Assembly (NCBI RefSeq): GCF_010550675.1
Contig: NZ_JAAGOA010000001.1
Coordinates: 186,001-250,000 of the forward strand
Source of the DNA: Phytoactinopolyspora halotolerans
Lineage (GTDB): Bacteria > Actinomycetota > Actinomycetes > Jiangellales > Jiangellaceae
Length of the DNA: 64,000 nt
Direction of reading: 5' to 3'
Shown: positions 38,348 to 48,084 of the stretch, in pieces
Layout: each line of letters begins with the position of its first letter
Numbering within the stretch: position 1 is the stretch's first letter
The notes under the pieces: model-generated
What the model was told of the DNA's origin: nothing
What the model saw: the letters and a program-made list of their open reading frames with translations, nothing else
The model's database searches: none
Program-made: the position numbers and the translations under genes

Positions 38348-39244
38348 TCAGCTCGCCGCTCCGGTTGTCCGGTCGCGTTCGGATCCGAGGCGAGCGGCGA
38401 CCCGGGCGGCGTCGATGTTGGCCGGCACGTCGTGCACCCGGATGCACCATACGCCGTCGAGCGCGATCGGGGTGGTCAGCGCCGCCGTCGCCGCATCACG
38501 CTCGGCGGGCGGACGTCGCTCGCCGGTGACGGGGTCGGCCAGCAGCTCGCCCAGGAACGTCTTACGCGACGCCGCCACAAGGACGGGGTATCCGGTGTCC
38601 ACCACCTCGCGCAACCGCCCCAGGATCGTCCAGTTGTGGTCCCAGGTCTTAGAGAAGCCGAGCCCCGGGTCGATCACGATGCGCTCCGGACGGATCCCTG
38701 CGGCCCGCGCGGTGTCGATACGCGGCCGCAGTTCGTCCAGCAGGTCGGTGACGACGTCGTCGTACTGCGTGTGCCGCTGCATCTGATCGGCGTGGCCGCG
38801 CCAATGCATGAGCACCACGGGCACGTCCGCAGCGGCCACCACGCGGAGCAGATCCGGATCGGCGAGGCCGCCGGAGACGTCGTTGACCAGTCGCGCTCCC
38901 ACCCGCAAGGCCTGCTCGGCCACCTCCGCCCGCATGGTGTCCACGGAGACGGCGATGCCCGCCGCCGCGAGCTCGCGGATGACAGGTACCACCCGGCGCA
39001 GCTCCTCCTCGACGTCGGGCCGGCGTGCTCCAGGCCTGGTGGACTCTCCCCCGACGTCGACGATGTCCGCGCCCTGGGCTGCCAGCCGCAGGCCGTGCTC
39101 GACCGCGCTGTTCGGGTCGAACCACAGTCCACCGTCGGAGAAGGAGTCCGGGGTCACATTGACGACGCCCATGATCAAGCATCGTTGAGGTCGTGGCAGT
39201 CCGGCGGCGTACGCGGCCGGTTGTCCTCGTCGCTGCGTGCTCAC
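38348..39244 (-). CDS. folP: Dihydropteroate synthase
   Basis: 298-residue TIM-barrel enzyme that joins 4-aminobenzoate to the pterin pyrophosphate; target of sulfonamides. Motifs: MGVVNVTPDSFSDGG near residue 25, DVGGESTRPGA, SVDTMRAEV, INDVSGG (here LVNDVSGGL), DPGLGFSKTWDHN and VAASRKTFL. The GTG start at 39244 lacks a clear ribosome site, so the first 20 residues are less certain. It opens the folP-folB-folK-DUF3180 run. Confidence 0.95.
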   Translation of the reverse strand: MSTQRRGQPAAYAAGLPRPQRCLIMGVVNVTPDSFSDGGLWFDPNSAVEHGLRLAAQGADIVDVGGESTRPGARRPDVEEELRRVVPVIRELAAAGIAVSVDTMRAEVAEQALRVGARLVNDVSGGLADPDLLRVVAAADVPVVLMHWRGHADQMQRHTQYDDVVTDLLDELRPRIDTARAAGIRPERIVIDPGLGFSKTWDHNWTILGRLREVVDTGYPVLVAASRKTFLGELLADPVTGERRPPAERDAATAALTTPIALDGVWCIRVHDVPANIDAARVAARLGSERDRTTGAAS

Positions 39245-39312
39245 CGCAACAGGCTACGGGGTCACCCTCGGCGCGCCGCAGCCCGCGCGGCCCGGCGGGC
39301 GTGCGCGTGCCG

Positions 39313-40587
39313 TCAGCCGGACGCGGCGGACAGCTTCACCTCTCCGCGGGCGGCGGCCAGCGCAATGTCCGAGCGGTAGTGGCTGCCGGCCAGTGTGATC
39401 GTCTCCACGCCTTGGTACGCCCGGGCGCGTGCGTCATCCAGATCGGTGCCCAGAGCTGTGACGGACACCACCCTGCCTCCGCTCGAAACCACCACGCCGG
39501 CAGAGTCGACTCGGGTACCAGCGTGCAGTATCTCGAGGTCGGGCAGTGCAGCCGCAGCCTCGAGGCCCTGTATCGGGTCGCCCTTGCGCGGGGATTCCGG
39601 GTACCCCTCGGCGGCGATGACGACGCTGACCGCGGCCCGGTCGTCCCATCGCAGTCCCGGATGTTCTGCCAGCTCACCGGTGGCCGCAGCACGCAATAGT
39701 CCGCCGAGGCCGGAGCGGAGACGGGCGAACACCGGCTGGATGTCGGGATCCCCGAACCGCGCGTTGAACTCGACGACGCGCGGTCCGCGGGAGCCGATCG
39801 CCAGCCCGGTGTACAAGGCACCGACGAACGGGGTTCCGCGGCGGTGCATCTCGGCGATCGTGGGCGTCACGATGCGCTCCAACACGTCGTCGACGAACCC
39901 CTCCGGCGCCCAGGGCAGCGGTGAATACGCTCCCATGCCCCCGGTGTTCGGCCCGGTGTCACCGTCGTAGGCGCGCTTGAAGTCCTGTGCCGGTGGGAGC
40001 GGGATGACCGTCTCACCGTCGGTCACGCAGAACAGGGAGACCTCCGGACCGTCCAGGTACTCCTCGATCACCACTCTGCCGCAGGCCTCGGCGTGCGCGA
40101 GCGCCGTGTCGCGATCGTCGGTGACGACCACGCCTTTGCCTGCCGCGAGCCCGTCATCCTTGACGACGTAGGGTGCTCCGAACCTGTCGAGCGCGTCGGC
40201 CACTTCTTCCGAGGTGTCACAGACGACGGCCATCGCGGTTGGAACGTTGGCCGCCGCCATGATCTCCTTGGCGAACGCCTTCGACCCCTCCAGCCGGGCA
40301 GCCTGGGCGGACGGGCCGAAGCACGCGATGCCCCGGGAACGGACCGCATCGGCCACGCCGGCGACGAGCGGCGCCTCGGGGCCCACCACGACCAGATCCG
40401 CGTCGATCCGGGCGGCGAGGTCGGCCACCGCATCGCCGTCGGCCGGGTCTACCTGATGGATGGTCGCATCGGCCGCCATTCCGGCATTCCCGGGGGCGGC
40501 GTGAACGTCGGAAACCTCAGGGTCGCGGAGAAGAGTGCGCACGAGTGCGTGTTCGCGGCCGCCCGAGCCAATGACAAGAGTCCTCAC
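39313..40587 (-). CDS. purD: Phosphoribosylamine-glycine ligase (GAR synthetase)
   Basis: 424-residue ATP-grasp enzyme of de novo purine synthesis. The N-terminus [16 protein letters not shown] fixes the start at the GTG at 40587, although the frame stays open to 40911. Further motifs: [51 protein letters not shown] and [11 protein letters not shown]. The C-terminal half includes [11 protein letters not shown]. It is the only gene of its pathway near here besides purA at 44713. Confidence 0.96.
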   Translation of the reverse strand: MRTLVIGSGGREHALVRTLLRDPEVSDVHAAPGNAGMAADATIHQVDPADGDAVADLAARIDADLVVVGPEAPLVAGVADAVRSRGIACFGPSAQAARLEGSKAFAKEIMAAANVPTAMAVVCDTSEEVADALDRFGAPYVVKDDGLAAGKGVVVTDDRDTALAHAEACGRVVIEEYLDGPEVSLFCVTDGETVIPLPPAQDFKRAYDGDTGPNTGGMGAYSPLPWAPEGFVDDVLERIVTPTIAEMHRRGTPFVGALYTGLAIGSRGPRVVEFNARFGDPDIQPVFARLRSGLGGLLRAAATGELAEHPGLRWDDRAAVSVVIAAEGYPESPRKGDPIQGLEAAAALPDLEILHAGTRVDSAGVVVSSGGRVVSVTALGTDLDDARARAYQGVETITLAGSHYRSDIALAAARGEVKLSAASG

Positions 40588-40783
40588 GTGTGACGAGCGT
40601 AACTCCCTCCGCTGCGAGATCCGTGCGCAGGATAGGCAGAGGCGGCGTCCGCGCTGCGTACTGGGCTGCGGCCGCTGCAGGGCGGCGTGCCGGCGGCGAG
40701 TGCGAGCGGGGCCGGCGGTCTGCTGACCCCGCCGGCTGTCGGTCCCGGACGGTAACCTCGACAGTGAGATTCGAAGCCATGCG

Positions 40784-41581
40784 GTGGTGTATGTGAGCAG
40801 TAACGGACGATGGATCGACCTGGTCGGTGCGGTCAATGTCAGAGACCTCGGTGGACTGCCCACGCATGATGGTTCGACCACCAAGTTCGGCAGGATCTTG
40901 CGAGCCGACAACCTGCAGGATCTGACCGAGGCCGATATCGACTATCTGGTGGACACGCTGGGCCTACGGGACGTGTTGGACCTGCGCAGCGGGGCGGAGA
41001 TCACGCTCGAGGGTCCGGGGCCGCTCACCCGGGTGCCGGACGTGGCCATTCATCATTTCTCCCTGCTGGCGGAGGTCGAGGGCGAGTCCGGGGTCGACGG
41101 CGAAGCGGTGCTGCCGTGGACCAAGGACTACCCGGCGCAGGCGGAGAACACGTGGTTGCCGCCCGGCGAGTTCTATTTGAAGACGTTGAAGGAGCGTCCG
41201 GAATCCGTCCTCGGCGCGCTGCGGGTGATGGCATACGGCGATGGTGCGGCGCTCGCCCACTGCGCGGCCGGCAAGGACCGTACCGGCATCCTGGTCGCCC
41301 TCACCCTGACCATCGTCGGCGTTCCGCGAGAGGTGATCGTCGAGGACTACGCGCTCACCAACACCCGGATCGAGCGCATCGTCGAACGGCTGACCAGGAC
41401 CTCAACGTACGCCGACGACCTGAACAGCCGGCCGATGAGCAGCCACTTCGCCTTGCCTGAGGCGATGGAGAGCTTTCTGGACCTGGCCGATGAGCACGTC
41501 GGCGGTCTGGCGGCCTGGTTGTCGAGCGAGGGGTGGACGTCCGAGGACAGCGACGCCCTGCGGGCGCGGCTGCTCGGGTGA
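40784..41581 (+). CDS. Tyrosine-protein phosphatase, IphP/PtpB-like
   Basis: 265-residue phosphatase with P-loop HCAAGKDRTG (Cys160, Arg166), the form shared by IphP and mycobacterial PtpB-like dual phosphatases. The N-terminal NVRDLGGLPTHDG and RADNLQDLTEADI are typical of the family. There is no signal peptide, so probably cytoplasmic unless exported by another route. The GTG start at 40784 has no strong ribosome site; an in-frame GTG at 40793 is an alternative. The substrate may be a protein or a phosphoinositide. Confidence 0.88.
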   Translation: MVYVSSNGRWIDLVGAVNVRDLGGLPTHDGSTTKFGRILRADNLQDLTEADIDYLVDTLGLRDVLDLRSGAEITLEGPGPLTRVPDVAIHHFSLLAEVEGESGVDGEAVLPWTKDYPAQAENTWLPPGEFYLKTLKERPESVLGALRVMAYGDGAALAHCAAGKDRTGILVALTLTIVGVPREVIVEDYALTNTRIERIVERLTRTSTYADDLNSRPMSSHFALPEAMESFLDLADEHVGGLAAWLSSEGWTSEDSDALRARLLG

Positions 41582-41591
41582 GTCGTCGTGC

Positions 41592-41696
41592 GCCGGGGAT
41601 GAGTTGTTCCCGGCCTCGCCCGCGGCCAAATCGTCGCGGGGCTCCTCACAGGCCGACGCCCGAGCCTACCCTGGCCGGGAACAACTCATCCCCGGC
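41592..41696. repeat. Perfect 24-bp inverted repeat (large stem-loop)
   Basis: Arms at 41592-41615 (begins GCCGGGGATGAGTTG) and 41673-41696 are exact reverse complements over 24 bases, with a 57-base loop. It starts 10 bases after the phosphatase stop and ends 33 bases before the convergent nitroreductase stop. It may terminate both genes, but the arms are longer and the loop larger than in the other terminators of this window. Confidence 0.9.
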
Positions 41697-41729
41697 TGTC
41701 TCTGGCCACCTGTGCGGGGAGGGCTGCGG

Positions 41730-42344
41730 TCAGCTCGTCGAGGCGTTGCCCCAGTGGCCGCGGTGGACGACGTCGTCGAGGGCGCGACGGCCGCGCTTCA
41801 GCGACGGTGAGCGACGGTCAGGGGCGCGATGGCCGATCGTGATGGCGCCGATGGGCGTGTAATCGGCTGGTACGCCGAACGTGGTTCGGAAGGCGGGGAT
41901 GCGTTCCGGTGGGATGCCGAAGAAGCACGCTCCGAGTCCTTCGTCCACCGCGGTGAGGAGCATGAGCAGCGCGGCCATGCCGGTGTCGATGTCCCAGTAC
42001 GGGACCGGCCACCGGGACTCGTCGCGATCGGTCCAGCCCTTGTCCGCCGCGGCGTACCGGTCGAGGTAGGCCCGTTTGCACGACAACGGGACGATGATCA
42101 CAGGCGCGCGACGCATGCCCTCCGACCAGGCATCGGTGCCCTCTCCCGGTGGCGTCGACGCCTCCCAGAAGCGGCGGACATCAGAGGGCGTGTCCAGACG
42201 CAGGAAGGACCAGCCCTGACTGAAACCGGCGCTGGGTGCATGAATCGCGTGGGTCAGAAGGCGATCGATGACGGCGGGATCCACCGGCTCGTCCGTGTAG
42301 TTGCGGATCATGCGGCGGCGCCGGACCACCTCTGCGAACTCCAC
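41730..42344 (-). CDS. Nitroreductase-family FMN oxidoreductase
   Basis: 204-residue flavoprotein. N-terminal VVRRRRMIRNYTDEPVDP is the FMN-phosphate arginine region. HAPSAGFSQGWSFL is the NxQ(P)W-like segment. AALLMLLTAVDEGLGACFFGIPP is the conserved dimer helix, and PIGAITIGHRAP precedes the basic tail. Related proteins reduce nitro groups or quinones with NAD(P)H; the physiological substrate is unknown. Single gene, convergent with the phosphatase. Confidence 0.9.
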   Translation of the reverse strand: MEFAEVVRRRRMIRNYTDEPVDPAVIDRLLTHAIHAPSAGFSQGWSFLRLDTPSDVRRFWEASTPPGEGTDAWSEGMRRAPVIIVPLSCKRAYLDRYAAADKGWTDRDESRWPVPYWDIDTGMAALLMLLTAVDEGLGACFFGIPPERIPAFRTTFGVPADYTPIGAITIGHRAPDRRSPSLKRGRRALDDVVHRGHWGNASTS

Positions 42345-42475
42345 GAGGCTTCACCTTCCTGATCGGGGGCATGGGCGGTTGCATGGGCGGGCGCGGAGAC
42401 GTTGTGACACATCGGCGAGGCGCGTCGCGTCTGTCTCTCCTTGGCGTCACATGGATATCCGGTCTTCACATGGAT

Positions 42476-42510
42476 ACGGGCAGCCACACCGTGGTGGTGT
42501 GACTGCCCGT
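42476..42510 (-). terminator. Terminator hairpin after ptsH
   Basis: Stem of ACGGGCAG/CTGCCCGT plus CACACC/GGTGTG, separated by one C-A mismatch, with a 5-base loop, 28 bases downstream of the ptsH stop. Confidence 0.7.
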
Positions 42511-42537
42511 GCGGATGGTCATCGGTGCGAGTTGTGG

Positions 42538-42807
42538 CTACTCGGCGTCGAGATCTCTCTCCAGCAGCGCGACGAGGGCATCGAGAGCCTCGCCTGCGCG
42601 GTCGCCTTCTGCCGACAGGATGACCTCGTCACCCTGCTCGACTCCGAGCGTCATGATTGACAGGATGCTGGACGCGTCCACCGGCTCACCGTCCGGCTTG
42701 CGGATGGTGACCTTTGTCGGCTGCTCCGCGGCCGCCTTGACGAACACGGCTGCCGGACGGGCGTGCAGGCCAGACTTGCTGGCTACTACTGTCTTGCGCT
42801 CGGGCAC
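42538..42807 (-). CDS. ptsH: Phosphocarrier protein HPr
   Basis: 89-residue phosphotransfer protein of the PEP-dependent sugar phosphotransferase system. Phosphorylated His15 is in SGLHARPAA. Ser46, the residue targeted by HPr kinase in Firmicutes, is present in DASSILSIM. GTG at 42807 with GGGGAGG just upstream; the longer frame to 42873 is not used. Divergent from the aldolase gene, so a shared control region for two carbohydrate genes lies at 42808-42989. Confidence 0.95.
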   Translation of the reverse strand: MPERKTVVASKSGLHARPAAVFVKAAAEQPTKVTIRKPDGEPVDASSILSIMTLGVEQGDEVILSAEGDRAGEALDALVALLERDLDAE

Positions 42808-42989
42808 AGTTCCTCCCCAGAGTGCCGGGAAATCCGGATACAAGACTACCTGGGCACCGACTTGCCGAAACACTGCGGTAACGGTGGATACTTGGTGCCG
42901 AAGGCGCGTCCCCCGTAGGCGTGGGACGTCACGGCGGAATAGTTGCCTGTTGAAACTTGGTCGCTGTCCCCACCTGGAACGGAGTATCG

Positions 42990-44012
42990 ATGCCTATCGC
43001 CACCCCTGACGTCTATGCCGAGATGATCAGCCGCGCCAAGGCCGGCGCGTTCGCGTATCCGGCCATCAATGTGACGTCGTCGCAGACCCTGAACGCCGCC
43101 CTGCGTGGATTCGCCGAGGCCGAGAGTGACGGGATCATTCAGGTCTCCACCGGTGGTGCGGAGTACCTGTCCGGCCCGACCATCAAGGATCGGGTCCGCG
43201 GCGCCATCGCCTTCGCTGCCTACGCGCACGAGGTCGCCAAGAGCTATGACGTGCAGATCGCCCTGCACACCGACCACGCTCCGAAGGATGCGGTGGAGCA
43301 CTGGGTGAAGCCGCTGCTGGCGGCGTCGACTGAGCGGGTCAAGGCGGGCGGCGACCCGCTGTTCGGCTCGCACATGTGGGACGGCTCCGCGGTCCCGCTG
43401 GACGAGAACCTCAAGCTCGCCGAGGAGCTGCTCGCCCTCTCCAACGAGGCCAAGACCCTCCTGGAGATCGAGGTCGGTGTGGTCGGCGGCGAGGAAGACG
43501 GCGTCGCTCACGAGATCAACGAGAAGCTGTACACCACGGTCGAGGACGGCCTCGCCACCGCCGCCGCGCTCGGTACGGGTGAGAAGGGCACGTACCTCAC
43601 GGCACTGACCTTCGGTAACGTCCACGGCGTCTATAAGCCGGGCAACGTCAAGCTGCGCCCGGAGATCCTCCGGGACATCCAGCAGACCGTCGGCGAGAAG
43701 TACGGCAAGGAGAAGCCGTTCAACCTGGTCTTCCACGGCGGCTCCGGCTCGACCGCGGAAGAGGTCGCGGCGGCCGTCGACTACGGCGTCATCAAGATGA
43801 ACATCGACACCGACACCCAATACGCCTTCACCCGGCCGGTCGTCGACCACATGTTCAAGAACTACGACGGAGTGCTGAAGATCGACGACGAGGTCGGCAA
43901 CAAGAAGATGTACGACCCGCGTACCTGGGGCAAGTCGGCGGAGGCCGGCATGGCGGAGCGCGTCGTCAGCGCCACCCAGTGGCTCCGTTCGGCTGGGCAG
44001 AGGATGCGTTGA
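42990..44012 (+). CDS. fba: Class II fructose-bisphosphate aldolase
   Basis: 340-residue zinc-dependent glycolytic aldolase. MPIATPDVYAEM at the start, HTDHAPKD (zinc-binding His and catalytic Asp region), EIEVGVVGGEEDG, TFGNVHGVYKPGNVKL, VFHGGSGS and KMNIDTDTQYAF are all diagnostic. The ATG at 42990, after a GGAACGGAG ribosome site, gives the usual N-terminus; the frame is open from 42957. Its TGA overlaps the ATG of the next gene. Confidence 0.96.
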   Translation: MPIATPDVYAEMISRAKAGAFAYPAINVTSSQTLNAALRGFAEAESDGIIQVSTGGAEYLSGPTIKDRVRGAIAFAAYAHEVAKSYDVQIALHTDHAPKDAVEHWVKPLLAASTERVKAGGDPLFGSHMWDGSAVPLDENLKLAEELLALSNEAKTLLEIEVGVVGGEEDGVAHEINEKLYTTVEDGLATAAALGTGEKGTYLTALTFGNVHGVYKPGNVKLRPEILRDIQQTVGEKYGKEKPFNLVFHGGSGSTAEEVAAAVDYGVIKMNIDTDTQYAFTRPVVDHMFKNYDGVLKIDDEVGNKKMYDPRTWGKSAEAGMAERVVSATQWLRSAGQRMR

Positions 44013-44422
44013 TGCCCGGCGAGGACCTCCTCGGCGGGCCGCCGGAGACGCTCCTGCCGGATGACCCGGCGCCCCGCGAGGCATTGTCCAGCGGCGTTGA
44101 TCCGGCCACCGTGGCGGCGTCGAATCCGACGTCGTCGCTGGCCTGGGCCGAGCTTGCCGACCGGGCCTTCGAGGCGGGCGACGTCGTGACGTCGTACGCG
44201 TTCGCACGGACGGGATACCACCGCGGTCTCGACCAGCTCCGGCGTGCCGGATGGAAGGGACACGGTCCGATTCCGTGGGAGCACGAGCCGAACCGTGGCT
44301 TCCTGAGGGCGTTGCGCGCACTCGGCCGGGCGGCGGAGGGCATCGGCGAGACGGAGGAAGCGGAGCGGTGCACGCAGTTCCTGCGTGACTCCAGCCCGGC
44401 CGCCGCCGACGAACTGCTGTAA
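44012..44422 (+). CDS. DUF3151 family protein
   Basis: 136-residue soluble, helical protein that starts within the aldolase stop (TGATG). SSLAWAELADRAFEAGDVV and SYAFARTGYHRGLDQLRRAG resemble a TPR-like helical hairpin, and GHGPIPWEHEPNRGFLRALR is the family's most conserved part. The link to fba is widespread in actinobacteria. Biochemical function unknown. Confidence 0.9.
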   Translation: MPGEDLLGGPPETLLPDDPAPREALSSGVDPATVAASNPTSSLAWAELADRAFEAGDVVTSYAFARTGYHRGLDQLRRAGWKGHGPIPWEHEPNRGFLRALRALGRAAEGIGETEEAERCTQFLRDSSPAAADELL

Positions 44423-44491
44423 AGGTCATGAGCTCTGGCGCGTAACGGCGCGCCGGAGACCGAACCACCACACGAGCGAAGGACGGGGAGC

Positions 44492-44518
44492 CTGGCGTCG
44501 CGACGGGGCGACGCCAAG
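44492..44518 (+). terminator. Possible terminator downstream of fba-DUF3151
   Basis: Nine-bp stem TGGCGTCGC (44493-44501) / GCGACGCCA (44508-44516) with a short loop, 70 bases after the DUF3151 stop. No U tract. Confidence 0.5.
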
Positions 44519-44712
44519 CCCCCCGGCCGCGCTGAGACCAGGCAGAATCGCCCCCTGCTGCGATTCCGACAGATCTCCTGGCCTCATCATGCACGTCGGC
44601 GGGCCGCAGCCGCAGCCGGTTGCTCATCCTGCCCGCCGCCGGTTGTGACCACCGACACGTCCGGTAACCTCAGCTCAGTAATCGTTCAGGTACGAAGGGG
44701 GAGCACCCCAGC

Positions 44713-45996
44713 ATGCCCGCGCTAGTTCTGGTCGGAGCCCAATGGGGTGACGAAGGCAAGGGGAAAGCGACCGACCTGCTCGGCAGCTCGGTCGACTACG
44801 TCGTCAAGTTCAACGGCGGCAACAACGCCGGGCACACGGTCGTCATCGGCGGGGAGACCTACGCCCTGCATCTGCTGCCGTCCGGGATCCTCAGTCCCGG
44901 TGTCGTGCCGGTGATCGGCAACGGCGTCGTCGTCGACCTGGGTGTCTTGTTCGAGGAGATCGACGCGCTCGAGGCCCGTGGCATGGATACGTCGAAGCTC
45001 GTGGTGAGCGCGAACGCGCACCTGCTTCCGCCGTACAACCGCAGCCTCGACAAGGTGGTGGAGCGCTTCCTCGGCAGCCGCCGTATCGGGACCACCGGCC
45101 GGGGTGTCGGACCGACGTACGCGGACAAGATGTCTCGCGTGGGTCTGCGCGTGCAGGATCTGTTCGACGAGAAGATCTTGCGGCAGAAGGTCGAGGGTGC
45201 GCTGGTCCAGAAGAACCAGCTGCTGGTGAAGGTCTACAACCGGCGCGCGGTGACCGTGGACGAGATCGTCGACGAGCTGATGGGCTACGCCGACCGGCTG
45301 CGTCCCATGGTCGCCGACACCAGCCTGCTGCTCGCGAAGGCGCTCGACGACGGTGCGAACGTGGTGCTGGAAGGCGGCCAGGCCACGCTGCTGGATGTCG
45401 ACCACGGCACGTACCCGTTCGTCACCTCCTCCAACCCGACCGCGGGCGGCGCCTGCACGGGTTCGGGTATCCCGCCGGCGCGGATCGATCGTGTGGTCAC
45501 GGTGATGAAGGCGTACACCACCCGGGTGGGCGAGGGGCCGTTCCCCACCGAACTCACCAACGAGGACGGTGTCCGGCTGCGCAAGGACGGCGGCGAGTTC
45601 GGCACCACCACCGGCCGGCCCCGCCGATGCGGTTGGCTGGACGCGGTGGTCGGGAGGTACGCGGTCCGCATCAACGGAACCACCGACTTCGTCCTGACCA
45701 AGCTCGACGTGCTGACCGGCTGGGAGCGGATCCCGGTGTGTGTCGGCTACGACGTTGACGGCGTCCGGCACGACGAGATGCCGATGACGCAGACGGAGTT
45801 CCACCACGCCACGCCCATCTACGAATACTTCGAGGGATGGAACGAGGACATCTCCGGCGCTCGCACGCTCGACGACCTGCCGGCCCCGGCTCGACGCTAC
45901 GTGGAGGCGGTCGAGGAGCTGTGCGGCGCGCCGATCTCGGCAGTCGGGGTGGGCCCCGGGCGGGAGTCCATCATCGCGGTACGTGACCTCATCTGA
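44713..45996 (+). CDS. purA: Adenylosuccinate synthetase
   Basis: 427-residue GTP-dependent enzyme that commits IMP to AMP. P-loop [75 protein letters not shown] and the C-terminal VGPGRES are all present. ATG at 44713 follows GGGGGAG. Convergent with a TetR gene only nine bases away. Confidence 0.97.
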   Translation: MPALVLVGAQWGDEGKGKATDLLGSSVDYVVKFNGGNNAGHTVVIGGETYALHLLPSGILSPGVVPVIGNGVVVDLGVLFEEIDALEARGMDTSKLVVSANAHLLPPYNRSLDKVVERFLGSRRIGTTGRGVGPTYADKMSRVGLRVQDLFDEKILRQKVEGALVQKNQLLVKVYNRRAVTVDEIVDELMGYADRLRPMVADTSLLLAKALDDGANVVLEGGQATLLDVDHGTYPFVTSSNPTAGGACTGSGIPPARIDRVVTVMKAYTTRVGEGPFPTELTNEDGVRLRKDGGEFGTTTGRPRRCGWLDAVVGRYAVRINGTTDFVLTKLDVLTGWERIPVCVGYDVDGVRHDEMPMTQTEFHHATPIYEYFEGWNEDISGARTLDDLPAPARRYVEAVEELCGAPISAVGVGPGRESIIAVRDLI

Positions 45997-46005
45997 TGAC
46001 GGTCA

Positions 46006-46668
46006 TCAACCGATGGCCTCATTCTGGTGTGGCCGATCGTGATGATCATCGGATGGTGTGAAGGCGGCGAGAACCATCTCGATCACGCGCTCGGCGGCGG
46101 AATGGCGCTCGTCTGCCGTGAGCCGGCCGAGCGGCCCGTCGAGCACCAGCCGTGCGAAGCCGTGAACGGCGGACCACGCCGCGATCTCGGCCATCGGCCG
46201 CCGCTGCGGTGCCAATGCTCCCGATTCCACGAGCGCATCCAGTGAGTCGACGAGTATCTGGAAGGCTTCCGGCATGGAGTCGTCCGGAAGCGAACCCCGC
46301 TCGCTGAAGGCGACACGGAACAGGCCGGGCTCGGCCAGCGCTACCTCGATGTAGGCCCGCCCGATCGCTGCCAGCCTGAGCTTGGCCTGTTCCGCCGTGG
46401 AACCGGTGGTGTCGACGTCGGCGACGTGGTCGCGCATCGCCCCGACCAGCACGGTGAACGCCTGGTCCTTGACCGCGTCGAGCAGCTGATCGGCATCGGC
46501 GAAGTGCCGGTAGGCGGCTGTGGGGGTGACCCCGACGATCCGGGCGGCCGGGCGGATCCCGACCGCATCCGGCCCACCCTGTGCGGCGAGTTCCGCGCCG
46601 GCCGCGACGAGCGCATTGCGGAGGTCGCCATGGTGGTAGGACCCACGGTGACGAGCGGTAGAGGTCAT
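46006..46668 (-). CDS. TetR-family regulator with WHG-type C-terminal domain
   Basis: 220 residues. HTH with RGSYHHGDLRNALVAAGAEL and ARIVGVTPTAAYRHFADADQL. The C-terminal domain contains AAWSAVHGFARLVLDGPL, the W-H-G motif that names the subfamily. ATG at 46668 gives the standard MTSTARHRGSYHHGD start; the frame is open to 46704. There is no strong ribosome site, so a leaderless start is possible. Likely effectors and targets are not evident. Confidence 0.88.
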   Translation of the reverse strand: MTSTARHRGSYHHGDLRNALVAAGAELAAQGGPDAVGIRPAARIVGVTPTAAYRHFADADQLLDAVKDQAFTVLVGAMRDHVADVDTTGSTAEQAKLRLAAIGRAYIEVALAEPGLFRVAFSERGSLPDDSMPEAFQILVDSLDALVESGALAPQRRPMAEIAAWSAVHGFARLVLDGPLGRLTADERHSAAERVIEMVLAAFTPSDDHHDRPHQNEAIG

Positions 46669-46719
46669 CCTGTGAATGTTGACACTCGCGCACATCGAAG
46701 GCAAGCCGTCGGTGGCCGG

Positions 46720-47721
46720 TCAGCCGTTCCGGGTCCGGCGCATGGCCATCGAGTTGATCAGTCCGGCCGCCGTCTCGGCGTCGTCCACCACCACGATGGT
46801 GCGGTGGCCGTCGGTCTTCTCGACGAGCACCCCGGTTCCGCCGTGCAGGATGAAGCCGGTGGCGCCACGGTAGGGACCGAAGACGGCGACCCGGAGACCG
46901 TAACCGCCGAAATGGCGGATCGGATGGACGCGTACGGTGCGCGCGTGCGCGATCTCGTCGAGCGGCGTGTGGATGCGGGGCCACCCCAGTGTCCCCCGCA
47001 CCGTGACGCCGCGCTCGTCCACGATGACCCGGATCGAGCACATCAGGGCGATGAAGGCGACGACGATGGCGGTGAACGCCAAGGTGAACCAGAGTCCGGA
47101 GACCACGGCGATCACCGCCGTGACGACGGTGATCACGGCCATCATGATCATCACGGAGCCACCCGCACCTGCCGACCGTGTCCACATCACTCGCTCGGAC
47201 TCGCCCAGCGGAATCTGTGGCGCGTCCGCCGGCATCCGCGTGGACGGGGCCGGGTGGCGCGGGACGGTGTACACCGCGGACGCCGTCACACCTGCGGCGA
47301 GGATGAAGGCGGTCAGCACGATCACCGCGCTCAACTCCGCGTCCCGGGCGTCGGCGACACCGCGCTGGTCGGCCGCCAGGCCGGCGACCAGGGCGGTGAC
47401 GAATGTCGTGGCGCCGGAGGTCATGCCGGCGATCACGCGCGTCACGATGGATTCGTGACGCACGGCGAGGCATAGGACCAGACCGATGGCGGCGAATGCG
47501 ACGCCGAAAGCGGCGATGGTCGTCACCACGCCGGTGACCGAGGCGTACCCATCCGGCCCATCGGTGCCCCAGTGGATCGCCACCCGCGCCGGTAGCTCGT
47601 CGCGCCAGCTCTGGACCAGGGTGGCACCGATCGCGGCGACGACGGCGGGGATGCCGGCGGCGGCGAGGATCGGGCGGAAGAGCCCTGCGGGCTCCGGCGT
47701 CGGTGGTGTGAGCCGGGTCAT
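46720..47721 (-). CDS. DUF1648 domain membrane protein
   Basis: 333 residues with about six membrane segments in two groups of three. The DUF1648 signature is in the first extracytoplasmic loop (RVAIHWGTDGPDGYAS). The C-terminal cytoplasmic part (RVIVDERGVTVRGTLGWPRI) resembles a small beta-rich PH-like domain. Start overlaps the stop of the YtrA-type GntR gene by four bases, a pairing common in Gram-positive bacteria, where the regulator controls a membrane protein gene responding to envelope stress. Transport or sensing role unproven. Confidence 0.88.
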   Translation of the reverse strand: MTRLTPPTPEPAGLFRPILAAAGIPAVVAAIGATLVQSWRDELPARVAIHWGTDGPDGYASVTGVVTTIAAFGVAFAAIGLVLCLAVRHESIVTRVIAGMTSGATTFVTALVAGLAADQRGVADARDAELSAVIVLTAFILAAGVTASAVYTVPRHPAPSTRMPADAPQIPLGESERVMWTRSAGAGGSVMIMMAVITVVTAVIAVVSGLWFTLAFTAIVVAFIALMCSIRVIVDERGVTVRGTLGWPRIHTPLDEIAHARTVRVHPIRHFGGYGLRVAVFGPYRGATGFILHGGTGVLVEKTDGHRTIVVVDDAETAAGLINSMAMRRTRNG

Positions 47722-48071
47722 CGGAACTCCGTTCGTATCAGGTCGATCAGATCGTTGTCGGTCATGCCGAGTCTTCGGGCCTGCGTGACGACGTCGGCGA
47801 CGGCCTGCCGCAGACCGGCCAGGCCGTTGGTCGCCTGCTCGGTGAGCACGGCTCCGCGGCCGCGCCGGAGTTCGACGAGACCCTCGTCGCGTAGTTGCTG
47901 GTAGCCACGGAGAACCGTATGGAGGTTGACGCCCAGCGAGTCGGCGAGCTCCCGTGCACCGGGCAGCCGCTCGCCCGCCCGTAGCTCGCCCCGTGCCGCC
48001 GCACCGCGCACGGCGGCGGCGAGCTGAGCGAACAGCGGCTCCGAGGAGCTCGGGTCAATCCGGATGAGCAT
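47718..48071 (-). CDS. YtrA-subfamily GntR transcriptional regulator
   Basis: 117 residues: winged helix (about 10-75; FAQLAAAVRGAAARGELRAG, LADSLGVNLHTVLRGYQQLR, then the wing LRRGRGAVL) and a short two-helix dimerisation tail of about 45 residues, as in YtrA. Regulators of this type repress adjacent membrane or transporter genes. A strong operator lies 14 bases upstream. It overlaps the DUF1648 gene, so both are controlled from the same promoter. Confidence 0.92.
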   Translation of the reverse strand: MLIRIDPSSSEPLFAQLAAAVRGAAARGELRAGERLPGARELADSLGVNLHTVLRGYQQLRDEGLVELRRGRGAVLTEQATNGLAGLRQAVADVVTQARRLGMTDNDLIDLIRTEFR

Positions 48072-48084
48072 GAATTTGAGTATA

